DNA from: Amorphophallus konjac | Lineage: Eukaryota; Streptophyta; Magnoliopsida; Alismatales; Araceae | Direction: 5' to 3' | Assembly: GCA_022559845.1 (NCBI GenBank) | Contig: CM040121.1 | Location: 513,216,566-513,280,565 of the forward strand | DNA: 64,000 bases | Shown here: positions 37,710-48,749 of the stretch, one piece after another | How the letters are laid out: each line of letters opens with the position of its first letter | How positions within the stretch are numbered: position 1 is the first letter of the stretch | The notes under the pieces: model-generated | The model's database searches: none | Told to the model about the DNA's origin: nothing | The model's input: the letters and a program-made list of their open reading frames with translations, nothing else | Program-made: the position numbers and the translations under genes

Positions 37710-40326
37710 TTAAGTTCCACCTTCTCTCTCTACATTACTCGTCCCGCCGCTTTCCGGGCAAAACACTCTCAAGGGTGCTACCCAACTACGAAAAGCGGTA
37801 CTTCTACCACTTTGTACTCCTCTTCCCATCACCACACCCCGGCGTTGATCCGTGGGGGCAGCAAAGAAGCTACTAACACGAAAGCCACGCTCTTGTGCTC
37901 TTTGGTAGCGCTCCTCACCATCTCTCAGCCATTGTTCAGCAAGACCAAGACTGGTTCGGAGTTCAAACAGCTGGGCCTCCATGGCCCTTCGTTCCTCCCT
38001 TTCGGCCAATCTGTCGGCTCTGTCTCTTTCTCTGTCCCTTTCTTTCTCTGCCCGTTCTCTCTCACGGTCTTCCCTCTCCAGCTGAAGGGTGATCCTCAGC
38101 TCCCTGGCATCTCTAGAAGAGTCGTTGTCAGGACGACGCCGCAGTTCCTCCTCCAGCTCTGCTATTCTGGCCTCCCTCTGCGCAGCATGGGCAAGTGCCT
38201 CTTGCGTCTCCTTTTCCTACCAGATATACCATCTCAGATATGCGGCAAGGCATAAACAAGGAGAACTCAACGCTGAAACTCTTACCTGTATAGAGAGCAT
38301 TCCTTCTACCTCCACGGCACGCTGTGTAGCACGAGCAAGTTGCTCGTGAAGCAGGTCAAGTTCTGAGGTAGGGATCCACAAGCTGGAAGAGACGCCACCT
38401 GCTCCCATCGCTGATGAAGCCGCATCGATCTAGGCGCGCTATAACCACATGGGATGATAATTAGCGGCCGAACACCATGAATCTAGGGTCACAATTAGGA
38501 GTGTGCACTGTACATACACCTACTGAAGCACTCAGGGCTCCACGGGTGTCACCCAATTGTTGCTCCGTCTCTGCCAGGCGAGATCGCAAGTTCGCTATCA
38601 TGGTATCACGGACATCCTGCAGCCATAAGAGTCAGCATTTCCACAAAAAAAAATAACCAAAAAAAAGAGAAAATAAGAAAAGAAAAAAAGGGAGATCTAC
38701 CTCCACAAGTCCCCGGGTTGGAGCCGCTCTACGTACATTGTCTTATACAGACGCATATAGTCTTCACTATCCTGCGCATGTGATTCCACGATTGTGCCAC
38801 CCCGTTGCCAGTCTTCATACTGTTCGGGGAACCGCACATGCCAATCAATGCAAGTTGCCGGTCCCCGTGTCTTTCTTCCGGCGCGAGGTGGCGCAGTCGT
38901 ATCCACCCATTCCTGGGCCAGCCCTAGGGTCCTCATAACCAATCGTAGCCGAAGCGGCTCGATTTCATTCAGGCAGTGCATCCAGAGGTCCCGTCCGAAA
39001 CGGGCACGACTTGTTAAAACCCATGGTTGGTCGGCATCGACCATGCCTGCGTAAGGTCTCCAGTTTACCTAGGATATGTTGTACATACTCGTTTAGCTGG
39101 TCAGAATCAAAAATAAAATAAAAAAACAAAATAAAAATAATGTCAAAAAGAATCCCACCATCGCTGCAGGGAACTCCTGTAGCTCGCGCCTTAGCACCAT
39201 CAGTTGGTAGGTTAGAGGTGCTGCACTCATGATGGGTTGCCACCGCCTGGCTAACGGCACCGTCACTGGTCGCCAATGCCGAGCTCTCCCCATCGGGAGA
39301 TAATAATAGCTCCACAGCTGCATTATTATATGCCATCAGTACCTTAAGTGGGCTATTACAAAAAACAAATAAAAAAACAAAACAAAACCAAAAATATACC
39401 TGGATAAGTGGTGTGAAACCACTCACAGTCATCTCACGGTCTGTCTCCTGGGACAGATCTGTAAATAAGTGCGCCAGCATGGCAGCTCCCCAGGCGTACT
39501 GACCTACTCTTTCAAGGTCTGATAGCAGCTCCAGGAAACGACAATGGATACCGTCTCCTTTCGAGCTCAGTATCAATCTTCCCAGCAAGAAGAGGAGAAA
39601 TCTCCTCAAATCCATGTTGGATCTCTCCCAATTGCCAAAATCTATGCAGTACACAGCACGACATCCTCTTTCCATCCTTTCCATGAATTCTTCTGAGGAC
39701 TCATCATCCCGTCGACGAGTATCAGTGAGCCCTAATGCCTCCATGATAGATGACATGGCTACTGACCTGTTCTTCCGACCATCTAGGCCCAACCCTAGTA
39801 GCTTCTGGGCACCTTCTCGGTAGTCCGCATAGGTGACTCCGGTCATTGCCTCGCCATCCACCGTGAGGCTCGTGATTCGGACCACGTCTTCCAGACTGGA
39901 CACCATGTGCTCCCAAGGCATCAAGAATGCCTGACTCACTGGGTCCCATCTTTCACGCAAGGCTTGGATGAGGACCAGGTCGAGCTTGATCGGCTCGATC
40001 CGGAGGAAGGCACCAAATCCCATCACGTCTAGCCTGGCCTTCTGAAAATCCGGGAGACCCCTGTATGCTGCCACTACTAACTCCCATGAAATATGTGATT
40101 TCATCACACTCTGCGCATGCACAAGGAATGGAGAAGGGTTTTGTCAAAGGAAAGAAAGAAGGAAAGAAAGGAAGAAAGGAAGAATGAGAAAAGGGGGCAG
40201 GAAAACTCAGCTTACGAGTTGCGTTTGGGTCCTCTCACTGAAGTGCCCTTCGAGGTCCGAGAGTTTCCTAGAACTGCTACCGCTGGACCTGCTTCTCTTC
40301 GAAGAGTGAGAAGATTCACCCTCCAT
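37710..40326 (-). CDS. Unit A: spliced plant mobile domain / coiled-coil protein, frame intact
   Basis: Seven exons can be read from canonical GT/AG sites: 40326-40216, 40110-39400, 39317-39159, 39068-38701, 38616-38520, 38429-38286, 38216-37710. All junction phases agree and give 698 residues. Exon 1 is Ser-rich (MEGESSHSSKRSR). Exon 2 has the PMD pattern (LIQALRERWDPVSQAF, then LEDVVRITSL). Exons 3-4 have LWSYYYLPMGRARHW and VNWRPYAGMVDADQPWV, the usual PMD C-terminal WRPY block. Exons 5-7 form a Glu/Arg-rich coiled coil. A TATA box lies about 95 bp upstream of the ATG and AATAAA beyond the stop. PMD proteins of the MAIN/MAIL type are nuclear silencing-related factors in plants and relatives occur in transposons. 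A role in this element's expression or silencing escape is inference. Confidence 0.8.
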
Positions 40327-40419
40327 TTGAACCTTAGAACCCTTAGATCTTCCGTTTCCGTGGAAACTTGTACTCTTCGAGTTGGCTCTCGATGTCCCTG
40401 GGAGAACGAAAGAGGCAGG

Positions 40420-40427
40420 TATTTATA
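40420..40427 (-). promoter_or_regulatory. TATA box of unit A
   Basis: The minus strand reads CTATAAATACC about 95 bp before the unit A start codon. The same sequence stands at the same distance before unit B. Confidence 0.7.
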
Positions 40428-40923
40428 GAAATGGGAGAAGTGCGAGCCAAGATTGCCTCCATCACCTTTAACGATAGCCCTCGCGATAGGGCACCTTCCC
40501 TGCAGTACCATGTGTCACTTCACTGCTCGCGCAAGGTGATTGATTGGATGGTGCAATTGACGACACGCTCCCTATGCTGTTAGGGATGCCCTATCATGTT
40601 ATAGAGGTCATCCGCAAAGGTTGAAAGATCGTCCAGGAGAAGGGGCTAGAGCCGTCATTATTGACTTTGACGGCAGATTCCCGTGGAAAAACGGTCGGAG
40701 CGAGATATGAGTACCCGTTTTCGAACAGGGTCTCAACAAGCACGTCACATGGGAAAGAGAAGAAGCGTAGGGAAGAAGGAACGCACAAGAGAATAAACAA
40801 GCAGTAGAAAATCAAATCACTTCATTCATAAGTCTACATAAGCTGTCTTAAACATCACAATCATAGAGAGGAGGCGGGTCCACTGGCTCGCCAACTCTCG
40901 CCATTATCTTCATGCTCGTCCCT

Positions 40924-42187
40924 CTAGGCATCCCTCTTCTCTCCCCTGAGGAGAGGGTCCCTCAGAGGCCTTCTGGAGCCCCGTGCAGCAGCACTCGCCT
41001 CGCCTCGTGGCGCCTGCTCAGCAACGGCGACCCGCTGATGCTCCCCTGAAATAACAAAGAAGTCACCCATATGGAGCTGGCCGGACTGGCGGAGTCGTGC
41101 CCCGAATTCTCGTGCCCTCTCATAGCTTGCCTCCATGCTCTCTAGCCTCTGTCCCATAGCTCGAAGGCCTAGCTGGAGCTCCCTCACCTGGGCCTCCATG
41201 GCTCTTCTGTCCTCTCTCTCCTTCTCCCTCTCTAGCCTTTATCTTTCCACCTCTCTCGGCCACCTGGAGGAACACCCTCAACTCTAGGATGTCCGGATGT
41301 GGCCTCTCCTCACTGTGACGTTGCAGCTCCGCCACAGTCGCTACCCAAGCATCATGCTCCTCTTCATCTCGGGTCGTGCGGGCCACCGCACCGGCAAGTT
41401 GCTCTCGAAGGGAGGTAATCTCAAGAAAAGGGGCCGAGGAGCTGGAAGATGCGCCGCCAGCTATTCCCGCCATCGTTGTCTGCTGGGCACGCTGGAACAA
41501 ACAAACAACGGCCGTCGGCTAAGCTCCAAATTTAGAAAAAAAAAATGCAGCACTTAACTTACCAGGATCGTCAGTTCCTGTTGAGTGACGGTCAGCTGCC
41601 GCCTAGCCTCTGTCAGTTGGGCGCACAAGCCGTTGATGTCACGCGTATCCCCGGGTTGGAGAGGTCCCACATGACTGTCTCTCCGTTGCCGCAGGAAGTC
41701 GGCACTGTCTTGCACCAGTACGCTCCCTTGCTGTCCAGGGAGACGTATGCGTCAGTCCTCGAGCTTCGCCTTGCCGCGACTCTCCTTCCTGACACGGCTC
41801 GGCTCATCCGCACTCGCCCACTCATCGGCCAAACCCGGGGTCCTTGCCATGCCCTACATCAAGAAAGGACGGTCTTACATCAAACAACGAGAACACGTCT
41901 CCTATTAAGGACGCGTCCATCATTTGAGTGCAAACACTCACCGAGCCTTTTCCCCTCTCACATGGCTTGATCCAAACTCAAAAGGAAATCAAAGAAGTGG
42001 AGATCGGAGGACCTACCGGGCCGTGTTCACCTCCCTCCGTGTCATCGGGCCCCTCGGGTCCCTCAAGTGCCCGAAGGGGCCCTTCCTCCTCCATGGACGC
42101 CTCTCCGTGCTCTTGTGCGTCCCTCCTTGGGCAAGGAGTTCCTCGCCCTTCTCTCCCTTCACCACGATTTGGCCCACCAAACTCCAT
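40924..42187 (-). pseudogene. Unit C: 5'-truncated relative of unit A
   Basis: Exon 2 (41853-41563: ARTPGLADEWASADEPSR ... LQPGDTRDINGLCAQLTEA) matches unit A from RTLGLAQEWVDT to LQPGD and into its coiled coil. Exon 3 (41491-40924: GGASSSSSAPFLEITSLREQL, later AMEAQVRELQLGLRAM) matches unit A exons 6-7. The PMD exons are missing and replaced by a Gly/Glu-rich first exon (42187-42017) unlike exon 1 of A. A stop where unit A has Trp (EDW) and a frameshift near 41240 disable it. Confidence 0.72.
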
Positions 42188-42460
42188 CGATCGAGAGTGG
42201 AAGAAGACGAGGATAGGCGAGCAAATCTCGACGGGAGGCGGGCTTGTTTGCGGGTAAGGCACGGAAGAAGAAGGGCCGCCTGGCGCTTTAAATTTGAATT
42301 CAAAAGATTAGAACGCGTCTTCGCGCCTAGACGTCCCAAAAATAAAAACAAAAACAAAACAAAAACACAGAAAACACAGAAAAAACACAAAAAACAAAAA
42401 AAGGAGAAATAAAACCTTTGCGCACAACCCCACATTTTATTTCATTCAAAACAGAGTGGG

Positions 42461-43872
42461 CTACATCAGGGGTTTAGATGCTTCGGGCCTTAAATTCCCC
42501 AGTTCAGTTACATAAGCTCTCCACAATTCGCACTCTTCCTCCACATGTACTAACGCCTTTCCCGAAGTGCTTATCTTCCATGATGATTTGATAATCTTCA
42601 CTTCCTTGACATCCGCTTCCGTACCCGACTCTCTCTTCGTCAGAGGAGCAATATCAGATAACGGTGGGAACAAGTGGCGGGGAAGGCCGATTTGGATGCA
42701 ACACCGATGCGCATTGTACAAAACAAACTCAGTCGCGCCGATCAGTTGGAGTTCAGCTTCGGGGGAAGACTTCGTGAGGAGTTCGCGCGAAAGTAGGCAT
42801 GTCAGTGCACAAGTGAAGAAGCTCTGCGTCATGGTCTTGAAGTGGGACCGCCAGCCTTGACGCTTCCTCAGCCATGGGACGCGATTCATTACATTACCAC
42901 CAAGGCCTAACACGTCGGCTATGTGGTAGAGGGGACTTTGTTGGAAGATCTTCGAGGCAGTTAGCATCTCCTCGCGGTGATCAAATTTGAAATGCAAATC
43001 GATCCAGCAATTCAGGAGAAGTGCGCAACCGAAGGGAGGCTTACCCATACTGGAAGTAGTAAGACCACTGTAAAGGTAGGCAAGGACGGCGGGTCCCACC
43101 CTTCTGCCGTTCCAAATCCCGCAAATCACACTCAGCTGGTCTTCCTCCACTATGTTGGCAGTGTAAGGGAATAAGAGAGCTCCCGCCAAACAGATTGTGA
43201 ATCCCCTCATGATTTCCTCCAAGCGGTCATCGTCTGGCGATCCTCTCAGGGCGTCCATGACCTATTCCGCGAATTTTTGCAGATCGATCCCCTTCTAAGT
43301 ACGGACGTTTCTAATGGCACCAGGCGGCATGAAGCTTCCAAGGACCTCCTCGGAAGTCACCCTCTTCAGCATTCGCGTAATCTTTGTCCTGCCATCACTT
43401 TTGAACCTTTTTAACCCGAGTAGGAGTTCTACCTTCTCGAGAAGGATGGTCGCCTCGAAAGAAGGGAAGATGAAGGTGTGAGTTTGAGGATGCCAGATCT
43501 TCACCAGCGCACCCATAGCCGCCCAATCCAGATGAATATTCTCGTAATGTTTGGCGTGAACTAGGAGCCCCTGAAGGTGCCACCTTGTGATTATGGCCCT
43601 CATGCCGATGGAGATATTGGAAGTTAGCTGCGAAAGCCATGGCAGTTTAGAGAACTTCCTCGGGCCTGGGAAAAGAGGGTGTGGCTGGAAGAGAAAAAGA
43701 AAACAAGCAAGGAAAAGAAGTGAAAAGAGAGTTCGCACGGAGGACTGGAAATAAATCAAAATACCATATGCGACTGGATCATCCCACTCAGATGACCTTC
43801 GAGGTCGGAAAGTCACCTAGTCTTGCTACTAGGCCTGCTCCTCTTCATAAGGCGGGAAGACTCACCTTCCAT
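42461..43872 (-). pseudogene. Unit B: PMD-like protein, broken
   Basis: Exon 1 (43872-43765) is clearly homologous to unit A exon 1 (MEGESS, KRSR, LSDLEGH) and has the same phase-0 donor. Exon 2 (43684-42461) carries a PMD-like pattern (ALVKIWHPQTHTFIFPSFEA, LEKVELLLGL) and a long helical C-terminus ending SKPLM. There is no coiled coil. Three in-frame stops (one in exon 1 and two near 43259-43296) fit C-to-T changes of Arg/Gln codons. AATAAA lies downstream (about 42436). Confidence 0.7.
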
Positions 43873-43959
43873 CCTGAAACCCTCAGATTTCTTCTCCTCC
43901 TCCCCTTGAAGCTTCTAAGCCCACTCCTTGGTGCATTTGGCTGAACTAGCCTAAGGGAG

Positions 43960-43967
43960 TATTTATA
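43960..43967 (-). promoter_or_regulatory. TATA box of unit B
   Basis: The minus strand reads CCTATAAATACTCCC, 88 bp upstream of the unit B start codon, as in unit A. Confidence 0.65.
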
Positions 43968-45040
43968 GGAAAGGAGAGGCGCTAAAGGATGAAATGCGTC
44001 ACATCAGTAGTCAGTCGTCAGTGTTTTGTCTGGATCTCCCTTGTATTGAGGTGCGATTCTGTTACTTTCTGATGTTATTAATCTGTGCAGGTTTTACTAA
44101 CGGACGCCATTGTCCCACCTTGTGTACCACCATTCGGTGATTGGTCCCACCATGTCATGCATTGTATTATATAATATTTACGCTACTAGAACATGTCAAG
44201 GACCTTGCGACCTGAATGACTCTGGAATTTGAGTTCCCCTTCAACAAAAATAGTGATGATTTCAGAGGAATTTAAGTTGTGCGGATAGGCCATTAAGTTG
44301 TGAAAGCGAGGGGATGATGGTTCCATTCGGTGAGTTAGTGCGTGGATAAACGGGCCCCGGCTCAGTATCAGCTCATCGGATCGGTATCCTAACCCATTCT
44401 TAACAACTTGACAATATTATCCTTGGCTATTTTCTATTTTAGTTTGTTTTAAGTTTTCTTTTAAACCCAGCATGCATTCATGTAGGACTTTGATTCCATT
44501 GCGGAAAATCATTCAAAGGAATTCGGTTGTGAAGGCCGCTGTGCTTAAACTCTTATAATATGAGATATTCCATTCCGAATGAAGTACTGAGTTTTCTTGA
44601 GACAGTCCCGTGCTGTTCTTCCAAAAGAGACCCTTATTTGGATTGATCCTCAAATATTCCTTTACTTTTTCTCTATTTGACCCACCTTGGCCGCAGCACT
44701 TCTACATTGGCTGGTAACCGCTCCCCAAAGTGAAACCTACAGGTTTACGACCTTGGTACTTCCACACAGAGAAGTTGGTCCCTTTTTCTACTCGTGCCTG
44801 AGCGCACATTTTCCCCTTCCTTATTTGATTTCCGTCCAAGCAATTGTTGAATTCGGAAGACCTTCTTCAAGGTCGTCTCGTTGAAAACTCTGAAAACATT
44901 CCAAAACCATAATGTTGAAAGCGTGTCTCATCACACCTTGGCATCTACTTTTCAGTCCATTCTCACTCCGTTCCACTTCACTTCAATGTCATTCCACTAC
45001 GTGTCACTCCCTTGCAAAGCAGACGCCAAGGCGGGGCAGC
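43968..45040. other. Gene-free region before the Tat-like 3' LTR, with polypurine tract
   Basis: About 1 kb with no supported gene. The last bases (AAGGCGGGGCAGC, 45028-45040) are the likely polypurine tract for plus-strand priming. Confidence 0.55.
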
Positions 45041-47006
45041 TGTAGACACGCCGTTCTTGACACTACCGTGAGTAAATATCATATTACACTATGATACCCC
45101 AAGGCGGCCTTCACATTTTTAATTACTCTCGTGATTTCCTATTTTTATGAATTTTTTTACATTTTTCTGAATTTTTTTCGTGAAAAATCTTTGAGATGTC
45201 CAGGATCCTGGACGCCTTTATCAGTGAAAATATAAATAAATAATAACCTTCATCAATGTGAAAAAATATAAAAATAAAAAAAATAAATAAAAAAATAATA
45301 TTCATGAAGGCGTCCACTTCCTGGACGCCTTCATAAGTTGAAAAATATATAAAAAATATAAAAAAAATATTTTTTAAAGGCGTCCAGTTGCCTGGACGCC
45401 TTCATAAAAATGAAAAAAATAAAAAATCATAATTCTTGAAGGCGTCCACTTGCCTGGACGCCTTCATGAAAATGAAAATAATAAAATAAAATAATAATAA
45501 TAATAATAGAATAATGATTTCTTAAAGGCGTCTAGGTGCCTGGACGTCTTCATAATTTTTAGAAAGAATCCAAAGTATGAAGGCGTCCTGCTAACTAGAC
45601 GCTCCCATTCGTGAGTCACGGGCGCCGATCAAAACCACGCATTGTACCAAAACCGCGTGCGACTTTCGGCGGGGTTCCGGTGGGCTGTTATGAAGGCGTC
45701 CAGTTGCCTGGACGCCTTCTTGAAAATATTCCAAATAAAAAAATAAAACATAATAAAATATTCCTTTTGCCTCAGTGGAGGTTTCCAGGCCCCTGGACGC
45801 CTCCATCCTCCGGAACTCTATAAATAGCAGACCCCCCCCCCCTCAGTTAGTGAGAGCTTCTAAGAGGTCAGATAGGCTGCTGGATCCCAGAGGCTGCCGG
45901 ATCCTTTTCTAACCCGTAGGTTCTTTTCAGGGGGAGGTTCTGCCGGCTTCTCGGGTGCTCGCGCTCGCAGGAGGAAGGCCGCCCTCGTCCACCGTGCTTC
46001 CACGTCATCCCTACGCTACCGAAGCTCCGCCGGATCTCGCCATCGGCGCATCTAATAAGCCAATTCTCCCCTTTTCTCCGTAGTTCTTTTGCATTCATCA
46101 TCTCGCATTCTCTATCTCTCTTCATAAGGGAGCCTTCTTTTATATACTTCTTGCATAATTCCATTCATCATCGCATTTCCCTCCTACTCGTGTCCGAGAG
46201 GGGTTTAAAACCACACCAACCAGGTGTGTGTCCTGCCACGATTTCACTATTTTCATCGCAAGAGATTGATACTACACTGCCATTCTCTAATTCCATTTGT
46301 TTATCTGTCTGTTTCTCTTTTGCAAGGGTTACCAAGGAAAGCCCTCTCCATCGGTCGGCCGAAGGGAGAGGAAGAAGCAACCTGTCATCTCCACTCTTGA
46401 GGTAGGCGCGATCACTTTCTTATTTTGGGGTCTTTGGCCCGTGGCGATCACATCATAATCTCGAGGCCGCGGCGAGTCATTTCCTGCAATGGCCCTTTGA
46501 ATTTCTATCTTTATATTTTTTATGCTGCTTTTATATCTGCCATACTCTCGAGGCCGCGGTGAGTTACTTCCCGCAATGGCCGTTTAAATTCCGTCATTCA
46601 TATATTGTCATATTCTGATCTGCTTATATTCTCGAGGCCGCGGCGAGTCACTTCCCCAATGGCCGTTTAAATTTCTGTTCATTATATTCTCTCTATATTC
46701 TGTTATATTCTTATCTGCTCATATTCTCGAGGCCGCGGCGAGTCACTTCCTGCAATGGCCGTTTCAATTCTTGCTATTTGATTTCTGTACCATTCCCGTG
46801 GTGAGTCACTTCCCGCTATGGCCGTTTAAGCCCCATATTTTGTTATATTGCATCTGTCCCGCACGCCCCGCCGGAGCAATCTCCCGTGATGGCCTCTCTC
46901 CTCTTCTCTCTTATTTCTGTGTTACAGCAAAGCAAAAAAAGTAAAACAAAACAAAAACGCGAGCCCTCGCGCTCCGCATCATTCCAACCGCGTGACGTCG
47001 CTCACA
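45041..47006 (+). repeat. Tat-like element 3' LTR
   Basis: 1966 bp, TGTAGACACGCC to GACGTCGCTCACA, followed by ACAGC. It has the same architecture as the 5' LTR, including TATAAATA at 45819, but one hairpin unit and one tandem unit fewer. Confidence 0.95.
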
Positions 47007-47099
47007 ACAGCATCGTCTGCATGTTGTGTGCCCGGGTGGGCGGACGAGCCAACTATCACAGGTGGTGTGCCCGACGTACCTGTTACAAGTGAAATAGAA

Positions 47100-48580
47100 G
47101 TAGTTAATCAGAATTTAGCTCATTATTAAAAAAAATTTCAACAAGTAAACATACAGAATTCTTATCATTTAACTAAGAATTTAAATAAACATAGTAGTAG
47201 AATGTGATGGAAGCGGTGTACTCTGTGGAACTGATGTAGAGGCACTCAAACCTGTAAACATAAAATATCGTGAGCAAAAGAAAGTGCATATTCACTACTC
47301 ATTTATCTAAGAATTTAAATAAACATACCCGCAGTTATTGGCGTGGGCGGTGCACTCTGTGTACCTTGTGCGGAGACATAAAATATTGTGAGCAAAATAA
47401 AGTGCTTATTCACTACTCATTTATCTAAGTGATGTGTGGACGGATAGGATATAGAGGGGTGGTGGATATATCCCCCGATTAAAAACTATGTCCAAATTAA
47501 AATAAAAAATCTGGCACTACCCAATTTTAAAACATAATGAACAATATGTTAACAGGAGTTTGCATAGAACATACGTCGAACACTTAAGCACTTAAGCTAA
47601 TGTCTCCGTTGATACCTATTTTTCACCCTTAAGAGGGTATATGTCACCCATAGCAGTCTATTTGTCAGCCTTATGTGTGCATTTGTTGTCCTTACCTTCT
47701 TCTGCTGGCGGGTAAACACAAGTGGACTTCCCCTTCATGCAGCTTCAACACTTCACACATATTCAGTGCTACAACCTATTTTTCACCCCTAGAGAGCTAT
47801 TTGTCAGCCTTACCTCCCTATTTGTCACCACTAATGAGTCATTTGTCTGCCTTATCTTCCTGCCTTCCCTTGTATGAAACTTAATAGATTTGTTCATCAT
47901 TTCTAAAGAATTCAGACTTTGACTGCACAGACTTGGGTTCCACTGTCTTAGCTCCATTGACTGTGCGTTGACTACGTTACTACGTTGACTTTTCTTCGTT
48001 TCTTGAGAAAATAACTGACTTTCAGCCTATTCTATGTGCAACTGTCAACCTGTTCTTTGTGCAATTTAGAAGTAAACTGCACACACAAAATCATTATAGC
48101 TCCATGGATGATTCTACATCAACAAAACACATTGACTATCCACATGAAGAGTATACATGAATCTAAATTTTGACAGCATCAAAACATGGAGCCGAAACAC
48201 TAAGGATTTAAATAAACATACTCGCAGTAGTTGGTGGGGGCGGTGTAATCTGTTTACCTGATGCCATAAACACAAACTATCATTACCAAAATGAAGTGCA
48301 TATTCACTACTCATTTATTTAAGAATTTAAATAAACATAGCAGTAGCAGGTGGTGGGGGCGGTGTAATCTGTGTACTTGGTGCAGAGACATAAACTATCA
48401 TTACCAAAACAATGTGCATATTCACTACTCATTTATCTAAGAATTTAAATAAACAGACTCGCAACAGGTGGTGGGGGTGGTGTACTCTATGTACCTGGTG
48501 CAGAGACATAAAATATCATTATCAAAATAAAGTGCATATATTCACTACTCATTTATCTAAGAATTTAAATAAACATACCG
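47100..48580 (-). repeat. Tandem microexon/intron units in the TNPA-like gene
   Basis: About four clear units of about 118 bp, each made of a 36-nt exon and an 82-nt intron (GTATGTTTATTT ... CTGCACCAG on the minus strand). Exons lie at 48459-48494, 48341-48376, 48222-48257 and 47329-47364, with a diverged unit near 47195-47230. Each encodes a version of TQ-x-TPPPPPAT. They resemble the 5' end of the next normal exon (47079). One contains TAG instead of CAG and one has a damaged donor. Confidence 0.8.
47430..48199. mobile_element. Solo LTR (770 bp) inside the microexon array
   Basis: TGATGTGTGG to GCCGAAACA, flanked by perfect CTAAG duplications (47425-47429, 48200-48204). It interrupts a repeat unit, which reads continuously when the LTR is removed. 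It contains two clusters of the CTATTTGTCACCC motif (47612-47700, 47775-47860). Confidence 0.88.
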
Positions 48581-48749
48581 GTAGAACCCCTCCCGGCACC
48601 ACCTCTCCTCGAATATCCGATATGACCTCGAACCATCTAATTATTGACAACAATTAAAGTAGTGCATATTGGTCCACAATTAATTACGAGGAGAGGTGGT
48701 AAGTAATAATGATAAGAAGTGTATATATGTTAAATTTCTTACAAAATAT

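Larger units (their letters stand above)
29156..47006 (+). mobile_element. 17.85-kb Tat-like Ty3/gypsy element carrying antisense PMD genes
   Basis: LTRs 29156-31229 and 45041-47006, flanked by perfect ACAGC duplications (29151-29155, 47007-47011). Removing it restores a continuous TNPA exon. The plus-strand integrase is of Tat/Ogre type. No protease, RT or RNase H could be recognised, so it is non-autonomous in its present form. Between integrase and 3' LTR lie three antisense units (A, C, B). Tat-lineage elements are known to carry extra antisense ORFs there. Confidence 0.93.
25697..48636 (-). pseudogene. TNPA-like gene (Ptta/En/Spm transposase family), split by nested elements
   Basis: Start MVRGHIGYSRRGG at 48636 (exon 1 to 48579), then a series of 36-nt microexons. 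An exon at 47079 is interrupted at 47011/29151 by the Tat-like element. Later exons include ERHVTGPYKSF (with a stop where Trp is usual), HWEDLCDRW (28393-28611), HTSGSVSF, then ESYDRHMTEKYG through WVAAAGPPKKGQVYGFG (28178-27803), and a last 48-nt exon 25744-25697 ending AMNDE. These are hallmarks of Transposase_24/Ptta proteins, which bind subterminal repeats and assist the TNPD transposase. Splice sites are well kept, and 29151-29155 rejoins 47012 in frame after removal of the insertion. Confidence 0.82.

Noticed and set aside
41924..42412. 162-codon plus-strand frame opposite unit C
   Set aside because: It ends in an A-rich Lys/Asn/Thr run and overlaps the GC-rich first exon of unit C in antisense. 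No motif.
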